The notes below the pieces were generated by a model. The model did no database searches and was not told the origin of the DNA. It saw nothing but the letters and a program-made list of their open reading frames with translations. The position numbers were made by a program, and so were the translations under genes. A DNA stretch of 64,000 nt from Herbaspirillum sp. Sphag64 (lineage in GTDB: Bacteria > Pseudomonadota > Gammaproteobacteria > Burkholderiales > Burkholderiaceae_D), in NCBI RefSeq assembly GCF_014192645.1, contig NZ_JACHYE010000008.1, forward strand, positions 1 to 64,000, read 5' to 3'. Shown here one piece after another: positions 1-7,994 of this stretch; within the stretch, counting starts at the first letter, position 1; each line of letters begins with the position of its first letter.

Positions 1-2
1 GT

Positions 3-1019
3 TATGGATGCCTCAATGAGATGGAGTTCGGCGCCAAGAATCGTGCAGATCGCTGGGCCCGCTTTGAAAACCACGCCCGTGCAGTGAGCTTTGACAGATT
101 ACCGCAAGAGTACAAAGACGCGCAGTGGCATTTCCATCCGACGGAGTTCATCAAGCATTTCAGGAAGTGTGGGTGGCGTAGCTTGAGAGAGTTAGTGCAA
201 ACAATGCCGCGTAAGTCTTCTGGCGGTGCAGGTGGCGATATTTCTTGGGACGATGCATGGAAACGTTGGGAGCTGGGAAATAACAAACATGGATATATGC
301 CACCAGGTATGAATATCGCCATTAATCGGATGTGGAGCAAATACGGCTTCTTTACTGTTCGGCGCCAGGCACATTTTTTGGCGCAAATTTATAAAGAGAC
401 GGGTGCACTCCGGGGGACTAGTGAAGATGGTGACAAGCGTTACCTACGCACGATGTACGAAGTACTCACACTGGATGAGGCAGGCGAGGATTATGATCAG
501 AAACGTAGTTGGCTCGAAGCAATGGGTTTTTTGAAGAAACGTAATCGCCAGAATTATGTCGCACAACGTCCCGATGAAATTTCCAAGAAAGCTAAAGCTT
601 TGGGCAATGTTGAAACTGGGGATGGATCACGATTCAGAGGGCGTGGATTGATTCATTTGACAGGACGTATTGGATACAGCGCCTACGAGAAATATCGGAG
701 TCGTAATTTCACCACTGATCTAAATGCGCAATTACTTTCAACTGATTCGACGAGTGCAGCAGATTCGGCAGGTTATTTTTGGGTTAGCAAGATGATGGAC
801 TCAAGCAATACAGGTGCCTTGCGAAACGGGCTAAATATTCATCGCCGGGCTGACATAGGTACAGACAACGCTAACGTAGCAGCAGTTACAACCCCCGTTA
901 CTGGAGGGAAAACAGGGCTCTCTGAGCGCCAGGAATTTTTAGAATATGTTTTATTTATCTTGGGAGATAGTGCTGAGATATCCGATAAATTAAAAATAAA
1001 AATTCAGAATGATAAGTAA
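3..1019 (+). CDS. GH19-type cell-wall hydrolase, T6SS effector candidate (5' truncated by window edge)
   Basis: The frame is open from the first bases of the window, so the start lies upstream; the first ATG at 21 is internal. The first ~58 codons are nearly identical to a segment of the effector at 3088-4473, after which the sequences diverge. The C-terminal part carries the glycoside hydrolase 19 / phage-type lysozyme signature: RQAHFLAQ followed by a KETG where most relatives have HET, and RFRGRGLIHLTGR with the expected G-R-G and TGR. GH19 enzymes cut peptidoglycan or chitin glycan strands. Next to VgrG fragments and exported partner genes, a periplasm-acting type VI effector is the best reading. 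The 3' end is AT-rich and overlaps the next gene by 11 bases, as in toxin-immunity pairs. The His-to-Lys change next to the presumed catalytic Glu could alter activity. Confidence 0.75.
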   Translation, partial: YGCLNEMEFGAKNRADRWARFENHARAVSFDRLPQEYKDAQWHFHPTEFIKHFRKCGWRSLRELVQTMPRKSSGGAGGDISWDDAWKRWELGNNKHGYMPPGMNIAINRMWSKYGFFTVRRQAHFLAQIYKETGALRGTSEDGDKRYLRTMYEVLTLDEAGEDYDQKRSWLEAMGFLKKRNRQNYVAQRPDEISKKAKALGNVETGDGSRFRGRGLIHLTGRIGYSAYEKYRSRNFTTDLNAQLLSTDSTSAADSAGYFWVSKMMDSSNTGALRNGLNIHRRADIGTDNANVAAVTTPVTGGKTGLSERQEFLEYVLFILGDSAEISDKLKIKIQNDK

Positions 1020-1692
1020 GACACTATCTATATCAACTTTGAAAATATGTATTTTTTATATTTTTTTTATAAAATTAACTCATTCAGAAGAAATTAAAAA
1101 TAAAGATTTTGTTAAATCTTCAACATGCGGATTGAGCATTTCAATTCCTAAAGCACTGGAATCGATTGGTGATTCAATTTCTCCTTGTATTGGATCATAC
1201 AAAAATAAAGAAGGTGCCGTTTTGAGTCTAATAGTAGATAAATTTCAAGGAGCAAGTCCAAACTGGATAGATAAACAGCCAATTTTACATATATATAATA
1301 TTGGAATCGATGATTTTCTTAGCGAAAAAAAATCCCAAAGAAACAATTTTAGAGTAATGCCCAACGGATTGGTGGAAAATCGATACCCAATGACAAATTG
1401 TGGATCCCCGGCAAAGACAAATTTCATCTATTTAAAAGGTAAAAATTGGAATGGATGGATGGCCGAAGATAATTATGATGAAAAAGAAATTGATAAATCC
1501 AAAGAAGAATCCTGTCAGGAATTTAAAAAAATAAATCAGTGCGTAAGATTGGCATTCGGAAATAAAAATATTTCCGCAGTTATGAATCAATATTGCCTAA
1601 CAAAAAATTCTGAAGAATATGACTTAGATGACAGGCTAAGCTTTAAAATTTTTATGGAAATGATCCTATCTATCGAATTTTTCGAATATTAA
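1009..1692 (+). CDS. exported candidate immunity protein (cognate of upstream GH19 effector)
   Basis: This 227-residue protein has an N-terminal hydrophobic stretch (about residues 8-24) that looks like a signal peptide, then a soluble domain with several cysteines. No family is recognised by sequence. Its start overlaps the end of the GH19 effector by 11 bases, suggesting coupled translation, and a periplasmic location fits an inhibitor of a cell-wall hydrolase. The coding sequence is very AT-rich compared with flanking housekeeping genes, a common mark of horizontally moved toxin-immunity cassettes. The motif GKNWNGW and the end ILSIEFFE resemble the next exported protein (GKNWTG, ILKSIEFVE), so the two are probably paralogues. 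The immunity role is inferred from position and export signal only. Confidence 0.6.
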   Translation: MISKTLSISTLKICIFYIFFIKLTHSEEIKNKDFVKSSTCGLSISIPKALESIGDSISPCIGSYKNKEGAVLSLIVDKFQGASPNWIDKQPILHIYNIGIDDFLSEKKSQRNNFRVMPNGLVENRYPMTNCGSPAKTNFIYLKGKNWNGWMAEDNYDEKEIDKSKEESCQEFKKINQCVRLAFGNKNISAVMNQYCLTKNSEEYDLDDRLSFKIFMEMILSIEFFEY

Positions 1693-1719
1693 ATTATAGA
1701 TAAAGCCCCCTGATTGCAG

Positions 1720-1797
1720 ATGGATAATCTTATTTATCTTGATGCAGAGGGAAATATTGAGAACTATCTAAATGAATTTGTTCCGAGGCGGTCATGA
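1720..1797 (+). pseudogene. possible 25-codon remnant of a displaced effector 3' end
   Basis: A short open frame (MDNLIYLDAEGNIENYLNEF, then VPRRS and stop) lies between two exported-protein genes. Its TGA overlaps the ATG of the next gene as ATGA, the same kind of overlap seen between the other effectors and their partner genes here. There is an in-frame stop just upstream (1711-1713), so it cannot be a long gene. The simplest explanation is that it is the last piece of a lost effector whose immunity gene (1794-2441) stayed behind. It could also be a chance frame. Confidence 0.35.
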
Positions 1798-2441
1798 AAA
1801 AAGCGCTCCTCTATCTAGCATGCAGTTTCCTGTTTCTGTTATCGACGATATCCCATTCACATACGATAACGCCATCTGCTCGGAAATCATTATTACCAGG
1901 AAACGAAGATCCAAACACGATCTACGGATCTAAGAAATGCAAGTACAGGATTCATGACTTGTATGGGGGCATATTTGGAGAGAGTGTGTACATATCACCT
2001 ATAAGAAGTAAGGATAAACCTGATGAACCGATTGTCTGGGGGTTTGGTCTTGCTTGCCATGCAGGTGCTACAGGGGACGAGATAGATGATCTGCTAGGGG
2101 CCAGAAAACTAAAGGATCAATGGTTTTGGACCGGGACGAATGCGCCATTCGAGGCTAATCAATATTTTCGTCTAATTGAGTTCTCTGGTAAGAACTGGAC
2201 AGGTATTGGCAACACCAACGATCAAATCACAGGAGAAGAAACACTAAGCCAGCGCTTCTTCAATTTTTGTTTGTTCCAAACCGGTGGTTCACAAGTCCTT
2301 TGTGTCTGCAACTTGCAAGTCATGAACCTAAACCACCCCAATAGCAATATTCTTGAGAAGGTAATTGATATTCTGAAAAGCATTGAATTTGTTGAGCCAG
2401 ATGCGCCAGCAATGGAAAAATCGAGATACAGGCCAAAGTGA
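1794..2441 (+). CDS. exported orphan immunity-like protein
   Basis: This 215-residue protein has a clear signal peptide: MKK, a hydrophobic core and a likely cleavage near SHSHT around residue 22. The mature part has cysteines and the motif GKNWTG near residue 138, then ILKSIEFVE near the end. Both recur in the protein at 1009-1692. No complete effector precedes it, only a 25-codon frame that ends in its start codon, so it looks like an orphan immunity gene kept after its toxin was lost. The last ~10 residues (from about 2411) are read out of frame through VgrG-derived DNA, meaning the natural C-terminus was probably replaced at the recombination junction. No enzymatic motif is visible. Confidence 0.55.
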   Translation: MKKALLYLACSFLFLLSTISHSHTITPSARKSLLPGNEDPNTIYGSKKCKYRIHDLYGGIFGESVYISPIRSKDKPDEPIVWGFGLACHAGATGDEIDDLLGARKLKDQWFWTGTNAPFEANQYFRLIEFSGKNWTGIGNTNDQITGEETLSQRFFNFCLFQTGGSQVLCVCNLQVMNLNHPNSNILEKVIDILKSIEFVEPDAPAMEKSRYRPK

Positions 2442-2709
2442 CGAGATACACGCCATCGCCGACAAAAACCTGACGATCACCAGCGTCAACGGCAAGGTAG
2501 AAATCAACGCCAAAGAAGCCATCCTGCTCAAGTGTGGCGGCTCCTATCTCCGCATCAGCCCGTTGGGAATTGAAAGCGGCACACTGGGCGACATTAACTG
2601 GAAGGCAGATGCATTCTCCTTGCAGGGGCCAGCGGCGTTACCGCAAGTCTTGCCGGTGTTGCCTACTGAACGTGGCAAAACTGATGACGACTTCATTGTC
2701 TCTCGTTAA
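2411..2709 (+). pseudogene. VgrG C-terminal (DUF2345-type) fragment, frameshifted
   Basis: From about 2434 in frame 1 the translation reads QSDEIHAIADKNLTITSVNG, then KVEINAKEAILLKCGGSYLRI, the beta-helical DUF2345 tail of VgrG spike proteins. Just upstream the matching prefix GKIEIQA is found in frame 2 (2414-2434), so one base seems to be missing at ~2434. Everything upstream of that in VgrG is absent and replaced by the exported protein gene. The fragment ends at a TAA (2707-2709), after which the same frame continues into the M23 remnant. This is a broken vgrG tail left by recombination, not a working spike gene. A 108-codon frame starting at 2383 exists but its first residues are not VgrG-like. 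Confidence 0.7.
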
Positions 2710-3087
2710 TTCAAGGAAACTCTCCGTCAGGTCTATGGTCATACTAAACAGCTGCACTTTGAGATCTGCTGCGACATCGAGAACCTCAAAAAAATCATCG
2801 GGCGCGAACCCGGCTGGTTAGACCCAGAAGCCATTCCCACCAAAGACGGCCGTACCGACAGTATCTTCGGCAGCCTCTACATTTATCTGCCAGCCACGAC
2901 GCCGATCAGTCTCAAAGCACCCACCGATCATCTTCGCGCTGATAGCGACATCACGCTCGGCACGGCGCAGTGGATCAAACTCGACTACGGGAATGAAGGC
3001 AGAACGCCCGGTAGCTGTGCATTCACCAGCTACGGCATCAACGGTCAGTTAGGTGCCACACGACAAGATGCCGACGCCGAATACAAC
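2710..3087 (+). pseudogene. M23-peptidase-type effector remnant, in frame with downstream GH19 effector
   Basis: Frame 1 stays open from the VgrG stop (2707) to 4473. It first reads QVYGHTKQLHFEICCD, the HxH-type C-terminal motif of LytM/M23 peptidase domains, then a GRTDSIFGSLYIYLP stretch that I associate with long cell-wall-degrading type VI effectors. The N-terminal half of an M23 domain, with its first zinc ligands, is missing, and there is no ATG, GTG or TTG in frame before 3088. The original effector was therefore longer and has been 5'-truncated by fusion to the vgrG tail. Confidence 0.6.
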
Positions 3088-4473
3088 TTGTACAAAGAAG
3101 CCACCGATCGTCACAACAGCCTGATCAAGGCACATCCCGCAGTAAAAAGCAGCCCCTCTGGCTGGTATGAGTTATTGCGCTTCGGTCGCAATATAGGGCG
3201 GAGTGAAACAGATAAAGACCCCTTGCCAGACAACGCGGCGCACTGGCGCAAGATCAGAACACTAGAGGATAAGTCAGTCTGGGCAGACCTGAATGCGCCG
3301 GGTACTTACAAATTCAGCGATGCCGATTTCCTGCCGCAATTTGGCTGGAACTGTTACGACGACGATACCAGTCCCAATGACCTGCGTTGTGATTCAGAAA
3401 GACTCAAGGCACTGATCCGGGCAGAAGGCGATCAACCCAATCCGGATCGCAACAAGGATGACGTCGAACTATCCAGACGTCTGCCGGAGAAGGACGTACG
3501 CAAGGCATTGCGCAGAACAATTTGTCAATTCCCGACGGAGTGGGACAGAGGCACGATCATTGCGCGTTATGGATGCCTCAATGAGATGGAGTTCGGCGCC
3601 AAGAATCGTGCAGATCGCTGGGCCCGCTTTGAAAACCACGCCCGTGCAGTGAGCTTTGACGGATTACCGCAAGAATACAAAGACGCGCAGTGGCATTTCC
3701 ATCCGACGGAGTTCATCAAGCATTTCAGGAAGTGTGGGTGGTTAGGTGAAGGCGACTTAAACGCTATTCTGAATGGTGCACCTGCGGTCGGCCGTGCTCG
3801 CGCCGTGACATTACGCATACCAATGAATCAGATGCTCAGAAAGTATTTGATCTGTAGTCGTCAGCGCCAGGCACATTTCCTTGCACAGGTTGGTCATGAG
3901 ACTGGTTGGTGGCAGTTTAAGGAGGAAATTGGCAAAGAGCGCTATTTCAGAACAATGTACGAAGTGATCACGTGGGAAGAGGCTTTGGAAGACTACCATT
4001 CCGATTTTGCTCAAAAACTTAGCTTGGTTAAAAATCAAGAAACAGCAGAACAATATGCAGCGCGACGACCGGGTGTAGTTGCGAATAAGGCTGCTGGCAT
4101 GGACAACGGAATCGCAAATGCAAGCAACGGTGGACAGATTGGGGATGGTGTCAGATTTAAAGGAAGAGGATTTCTTCAAATTACAGGGAGACGAAATTAT
4201 TCTAGCTATGGCAAGTACCGAGGTGCCAACTTTATTAGTCCTCCTTACCCTAATTTATTGGCTAATGATTTATTTAATGCATTTGATGCGTCCGGCTTTT
4301 TTTGGTCAAGAGAGTGCGTCAATAAAAAGGCCGACAGTGGTAGTGATGCAATTTATGTCACTCAGGTGGGCGGAGTGATCAATCGAGGATCAGCAAATAA
4401 AGTCCCTCATCACAATCGGGAAAGACAGGCCATATTTACTCAGCTTTGGAATATGTTAAATGAAGAAATTTAA
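3088..4473 (+). CDS. GH19-type cell-wall hydrolase effector (5'-truncated)
   Basis: The first usable start in frame is TTG at 3088, giving 461 residues, but the frame is open back to 2710, so this is probably a truncated effector. Residues ~1-218 form a linker region shared with the effector at the left edge (3566-3741 matches 1-176 at 174 of 176 bases). Residues ~255-460 are a GH19 / lysozyme-like domain with RQAHFLAQVGHETGWW (Glu271 is the likely general acid), FKGRGFLQITGR and NRGSANK. It would cleave peptidoglycan glycan strands in the periplasm of target cells. The 3' third is AT-rich. The end overlaps the start of the next exported protein by 14 bases. Whether it is still made and delivered is uncertain, because its N-terminal targeting part is missing. 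Confidence 0.7.
   Translation: MYKEATDRHNSLIKAHPAVKSSPSGWYELLRFGRNIGRSETDKDPLPDNAAHWRKIRTLEDKSVWADLNAPGTYKFSDADFLPQFGWNCYDDDTSPNDLRCDSERLKALIRAEGDQPNPDRNKDDVELSRRLPEKDVRKALRRTICQFPTEWDRGTIIARYGCLNEMEFGAKNRADRWARFENHARAVSFDGLPQEYKDAQWHFHPTEFIKHFRKCGWLGEGDLNAILNGAPAVGRARAVTLRIPMNQMLRKYLICSRQRQAHFLAQVGHETGWWQFKEEIGKERYFRTMYEVITWEEALEDYHSDFAQKLSLVKNQETAEQYAARRPGVVANKAAGMDNGIANASNGGQIGDGVRFKGRGFLQITGRRNYSSYGKYRGANFISPPYPNLLANDLFNAFDASGFFWSRECVNKKADSGSDAIYVTQVGGVINRGSANKVPHHNRERQAIFTQLWNMLNEEI
3566..3741 (+). repeat. 176-bp direct repeat, second copy (first copy at 1-176)
   Basis: Positions 1-176 and 3566-3741 are the same sequence except at two sites (A96/G3661 and G110/A3675). The first copy continues beyond the left window edge, so the true repeat is longer. 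Both copies lie in the same reading frame of the two GH19 effector genes and stop exactly where the toxin ends diverge. Such a repeat allows homologous exchange or loss of the 3.5-kb unit between the copies, swapping toxin/immunity ends. Confidence 0.95.
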
Positions 4474-4966
4474 TTTCCTTATAGTATTGGTTGGATTATC
4501 AGCAGCACTAGCTATAACTGTACATGCTACTTCAATAGATTTGCGAAAAATAGAATCGATATTTAATAAATTTAACCTACAGCGTTATGAATACTCGGAA
4601 AAAGGAAATCTTAGGATCGAAAAATTTAAAAGCAACGTTCCTTTATCTGAATTCACAAGTGAATTTGATCAGCGTATTGTTATTGTGGTATTAGGAAAAA
4701 AAACAATTGTAGATAGACCAAAAGTAGAACCGCTGGTACCTGAGCAAATTCTTAGTAAGATTCACTCCAAGAGACCTGAGAAATACAATGGATGGACCCT
4801 CTCAACTGATGAGATCATTTATGCTGCTCAAGGACAGGTTCCTGGATTTATGGTCGATTGCACTGTCGCAGGAAAGATGTTTAAAAACGACTACGTTACC
4901 GTCTCTGAGTGCTATTCGTTAGATAAAAAAAAGGAATTTCTTAAAATTTTGTCTGCATTTCATTAG
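4460..4966 (+). CDS. exported candidate immunity protein for the 3088-4473 effector
   Basis: This 168-residue protein begins with MKK and a hydrophobic core ending near VHATS (about residue 25), a typical signal peptide. The start lies 14 bases inside the end of the GH19 effector gene, so the two are probably co-translated. The mature part contains YNGW and ends in FLKILSAF, weakly echoing the other two exported proteins in this island. It is strongly AT-rich. A periplasmic inhibitor protecting the producer and siblings from the adjacent hydrolase is the natural inference. No domain is recognised with confidence. Confidence 0.6.
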   Translation: MKKFNFLIVLVGLSAALAITVHATSIDLRKIESIFNKFNLQRYEYSEKGNLRIEKFKSNVPLSEFTSEFDQRIVIVVLGKKTIVDRPKVEPLVPEQILSKIHSKRPEKYNGWTLSTDEIIYAAQGQVPGFMVDCTVAGKMFKNDYVTVSECYSLDKKKEFLKILSAFH

Positions 4967-5211
4967 AAAATCTCTACAAAACTAATGAATACTTGTATAG
5001 CCCTAGCCACTAAACACCAAACAAACGATTCCCACCCCACATCACCGATAACCTGACGTCGCAAGCCGCAACATTTCCCATAAGCAATTTTTAACGAGCT
5101 GGCCCGATGAATCTGTGCCGTTACAGCAATCATGTGCCTTAAACAACCGCACTCCCTGCTGTTTTTAGTACAATTCCGCCCACTTTTGAAAAAGCCCAGG
5201 GAAATCGTTTC

Positions 5212-6489
5212 ATGAAAACATCGAACAAAACTACCCGCATGATCATGCTCAGCATGGTCCTCGGTGTTGCCGTCGGTTATCTGTGCCATCGCTTCACGGC
5301 CGACGCGGCAGCGGCCAAGGAACTGGCAAGTTACTTCTCTCTGGTGACAGATGCCTTCCTGCGATTGATCAAGATGATCATTGCTCCGCTGGTATTTGCC
5401 ACCATCGTGTCCGGTATTGCTGGCATGGATGACACCAGTGCCATCGGCCGTATCGGCGTCAAGGCCTTGCTGTGGTTCCTGATGGCGTCGCTGGTCTCGT
5501 TGGCGATCGGCTTGCTGTTTGTCAATCTGACCCAGCCGGGTATCGGGCTGAGCTTGCCCTTGCCTGCCGCCGATGCCGCCACCGGTCTGAAGACCAGCTC
5601 GCTGAACTTCAAGGAATTCTTTACCGGTATTTTCCCGAAGAATTTCTTCGAAGCGATGTCGACCAACTCGATCCTGCAGATTCTGGTGTTCTCGGTCTTC
5701 TTTGGCGTCGCTGTGGGTAAGTTGCCATCGGCTTCGACCAGCCCGATGAAGCGCTGGGTCGATAATCTGATGGATGCCATGCTGCATGTGACCAATGCGG
5801 TCATGATGCTGGCGCCAATTGGTATCTTCGCTGCGCTGGCAGCGGCGGTCACCGTGCAGGGTCTGGATGTGCTGCTGGTGTATGGCCGCTTCATCGGTTA
5901 CTTCTATCTGGCGCTGCTGGTGCTGTGGGCCTTGTTGTTTGCGGCTGGCTTTGCGGTACTCAAGGGACGTGCGGTTGCCTTGGTGCGTCTGATCCGTGAA
6001 CCGATTGTCATCGCCTTTTCGACTGCCAGCAGCGAAGCGGCCTACCCTTCGCTGATCGAGCGTCTGCGTGAATTTGGTATCCGCAAGCGTATGGTCGGCT
6101 TTATGTTGCCACTGGGTTATTCGTTCAATCTGGATGGTTCGATGGTGTATCAGGCGTTTGCTGCGGTGTTCATTGCGCAGGCGTTTGACGTCCACATGAG
6201 CCTGGGTCAGCAAATCACAATGCTGCTGATTCTGATGGTGAGCAGCAAGGGTATGGCAGCTGTGCCACGTGGTTCACTGGTGGTGGTGGCGGCGATTCTA
6301 CCGATGTTTGGCTTGCCGGAATCAGGCCTGCTGTTGATCATGGGTATCGACCAGTTCCTCGACATGGGGCGTACCGCCACCAACGTGCTGGGCAACAGTA
6401 TTGCTACTGCCGTGGTCGCCAAGTGGGAAGGTGAATACCTGCCTGAAGGTGCGACCGAAGAGGATACGGCGGTCAGTCAGGCTGGCTGA
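5212..6489 (+). CDS. dicarboxylate/amino acid:cation symporter (DAACS family)
   Basis: A 425-residue membrane protein of the GltP/DctA family that imports C4-dicarboxylates or acidic amino acids with protons or sodium. Family motifs are in order: the serine-rich hairpin STASSEAAYPSL, the TM7 motif NLDGSMVYQAF (NMDGT in relatives), hairpin 2 SSKGMAAVPRGS, and the TM8 substrate site MGIDQFLDMGRTATNVLGNS with Asp, Arg and Asn. Length is normal. The ATG follows a purine-rich CCAGGGAAA. It ends at a perfect stem-loop terminator (6521-6554) shared with the convergent cytochrome gene. The exact substrate cannot be read from sequence: AYPSL instead of the usual serine-rich tip could point away from plain succinate transport. 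Confidence 0.9.
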   Translation: MKTSNKTTRMIMLSMVLGVAVGYLCHRFTADAAAAKELASYFSLVTDAFLRLIKMIIAPLVFATIVSGIAGMDDTSAIGRIGVKALLWFLMASLVSLAIGLLFVNLTQPGIGLSLPLPAADAATGLKTSSLNFKEFFTGIFPKNFFEAMSTNSILQILVFSVFFGVAVGKLPSASTSPMKRWVDNLMDAMLHVTNAVMMLAPIGIFAALAAAVTVQGLDVLLVYGRFIGYFYLALLVLWALLFAAGFAVLKGRAVALVRLIREPIVIAFSTASSEAAYPSLIERLREFGIRKRMVGFMLPLGYSFNLDGSMVYQAFAAVFIAQAFDVHMSLGQQITMLLILMVSSKGMAAVPRGSLVVVAAILPMFGLPESGLLLIMGIDQFLDMGRTATNVLGNSIATAVVAKWEGEYLPEGATEEDTAVSQAG

Positions 6490-6520
6490 GACTGAGCTAA
6501 AGCGTGACTGCAATTGACGT

Positions 6521-6554
6521 AAAAAAATCAGGCCCAACCAGGCCTGATTTTTTT
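6521..6554. terminator. bidirectional rho-independent terminator
   Basis: Perfect 14-bp inverted repeat (AAAAAAATCAGGCC / GGCCTGATTTTTTT) with a 6-nt loop. It has a T-run on both strands and lies between the convergent symporter and cytochrome c genes. Confidence 0.93.
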
Positions 6555-6584
6555 GTACTACGGCACAGAACGTGACTAGATTGA

Positions 6585-7994
6585 TTAGTTGGCTGTACGA
6601 CGGTTCTTGCGTCTTACCAACAATACTAGTGCCAGCAGGATCAACACAATCGCTGCAACAATGCCTGCACGTGCCAATGTCAGCAGCGGGGAAGTCTCGC
6701 CGCCTGCGCGCAGTGACTTGACCTGTTCTAGCGTGACCTTGGCCGATGGATTGCCAAAATTCTGCAGCAGGTAGTTAGAGAGCGTGACCACTTGCTCGTC
6801 GCTGAGCTTGTGAGCGAAGGCCGGCATCAATACTTCAGGACCACCTTCCTTGCGCTCGACGCCTTGCAGAATAGCCATCACCAGATTATTGCTGTTGCTA
6901 TGTCCCAGTGCGCTGTTGTGATAGAGCGCTGGCAGGCTAGCGCCGTTCCAGTTCTTGCTGCCCTCGCCGCGCGCCTGATGGCACGATGCGCAGTTGGCGT
7001 CATATAGCTGGGCACCATCGAACTTGCTGGTATCCCTGACCAATGGACCGCCGCGCACACTGTCGGCTGCCAGCGTCGGCTTGCCCCAGCTGGTTGCAGA
7101 CTGGGTATCAGCGCTATCATGTTGCGCCGGCAGGGACTTGATGTAGACGGCGACAGCGTGACGGTCTTCCTCGGTCAGCTTGCTGAGGCTGTTGTCGATC
7201 GCTTCGGCCATCATGCCACCTGCCTGCGCCTTGCCGTCGACACGACCGGTGCGCAGGTATTGGGCAATTTCTGCCTCACTCCAACTACCGATACCACTGA
7301 CCGGATCACTGCTGATGTTCGGTGCATACCAGGTGCCGAGATCGGTGCCACCAAACGCATGCGCCTTGTCTTCCGCCATCAGGGTGTTGCGTGGTGTATG
7401 GCATGCCGTGCAATGCGCCAGCCCCAGTGCCAGATAGGCACCACGATTCCACTCGGCACTCTTGCTGCTATCCGGGACGAATGGTTTGTTATCCAGGAAC
7501 AGCAGGTTCCAGACCGACATCGATGCCCGGATATTGAAGGGGAACGGCAGTGCTGTTTCCTTTGGCTTGCCGTCCACCGCAGACACACCCTGCATGAAGA
7601 AGGTGTATAGCGCCCTGACGTCATCCTCGCTCAAGAGCGCATAGGAGGTGTAAGGCATGGCCGGATAAAGATGCTGACCATCGGCGCGTACTCCGCGTTG
7701 CAAGGCATCACGGAACTGCTCAAATGTATAGCTGCCAATGCCATCGCTGGCCGATGGCGTGATGTTGGTGGAGACAATATGTCCCAACGGCGTGGCAATA
7801 TCCTGCCCACCAGCAAAGGGCTTGCCGCCCTTGGCGGAGTGGCAGGCAATGCAGTCACCGGCGGTTGCCAGATATTCGCCACGCTTGATCTGCTGGGCAT
7901 CGGCTGCATGCGCCATTGGCAGCACGCCTGCAGTACCGATTGCCAGCGCCAGCGCGGCGTACCATGTGTTGAACTTGTTCATGGAGGTCCTCAT
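6585..7994 (-). CDS. triheme cytochrome c subunit of membrane FAD-dependent polyol dehydrogenase
   Basis: The protein has a signal peptide (cleavage near AHAAD), three CxxCH heme c sites (CIACH at ~48-52, CTACH near 198, CASCH near 337) and a C-terminal membrane anchor (LVLLVRRK). This is the cytochrome subunit of gluconate/sorbitol/fructose-type dehydrogenases. It passes electrons from the FAD subunit to ubiquinone in the inner membrane, facing the periplasm. Its ATG at 7994 overlaps the stop of the large subunit. A second ATG at 7982 is preceded by a purine-rich GAGGA and would still leave a complete signal peptide, so it may be the true start. It is the last gene of a small-large-cytochrome operon. 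Confidence 0.9.
   Translation of the reverse strand: MRTSMNKFNTWYAALALAIGTAGVLPMAHAADAQQIKRGEYLATAGDCIACHSAKGGKPFAGGQDIATPLGHIVSTNITPSASDGIGSYTFEQFRDALQRGVRADGQHLYPAMPYTSYALLSEDDVRALYTFFMQGVSAVDGKPKETALPFPFNIRASMSVWNLLFLDNKPFVPDSSKSAEWNRGAYLALGLAHCTACHTPRNTLMAEDKAHAFGGTDLGTWYAPNISSDPVSGIGSWSEAEIAQYLRTGRVDGKAQAGGMMAEAIDNSLSKLTEEDRHAVAVYIKSLPAQHDSADTQSATSWGKPTLAADSVRGGPLVRDTSKFDGAQLYDANCASCHQARGEGSKNWNGASLPALYHNSALGHSNSNNLVMAILQGVERKEGGPEVLMPAFAHKLSDEQVVTLSNYLLQNFGNPSAKVTLEQVKSLRAGGETSPLLTLARAGIVAAIVLILLALVLLVRRKNRRTAN

Noticed and set aside
1-176. Insertion sequence as explanation for the direct repeat
   Set aside because: The repeat is in-frame coding sequence of effector genes, with no terminal inverted repeats or transposase nearby.
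4963-6213. 416-codon minus-strand frame opposite the dicarboxylate symporter
   Set aside because: Its translation is a His/Gln/Arg-rich composition typical of the antisense of a GC-rich membrane gene; the plus-strand frame has all family motifs.
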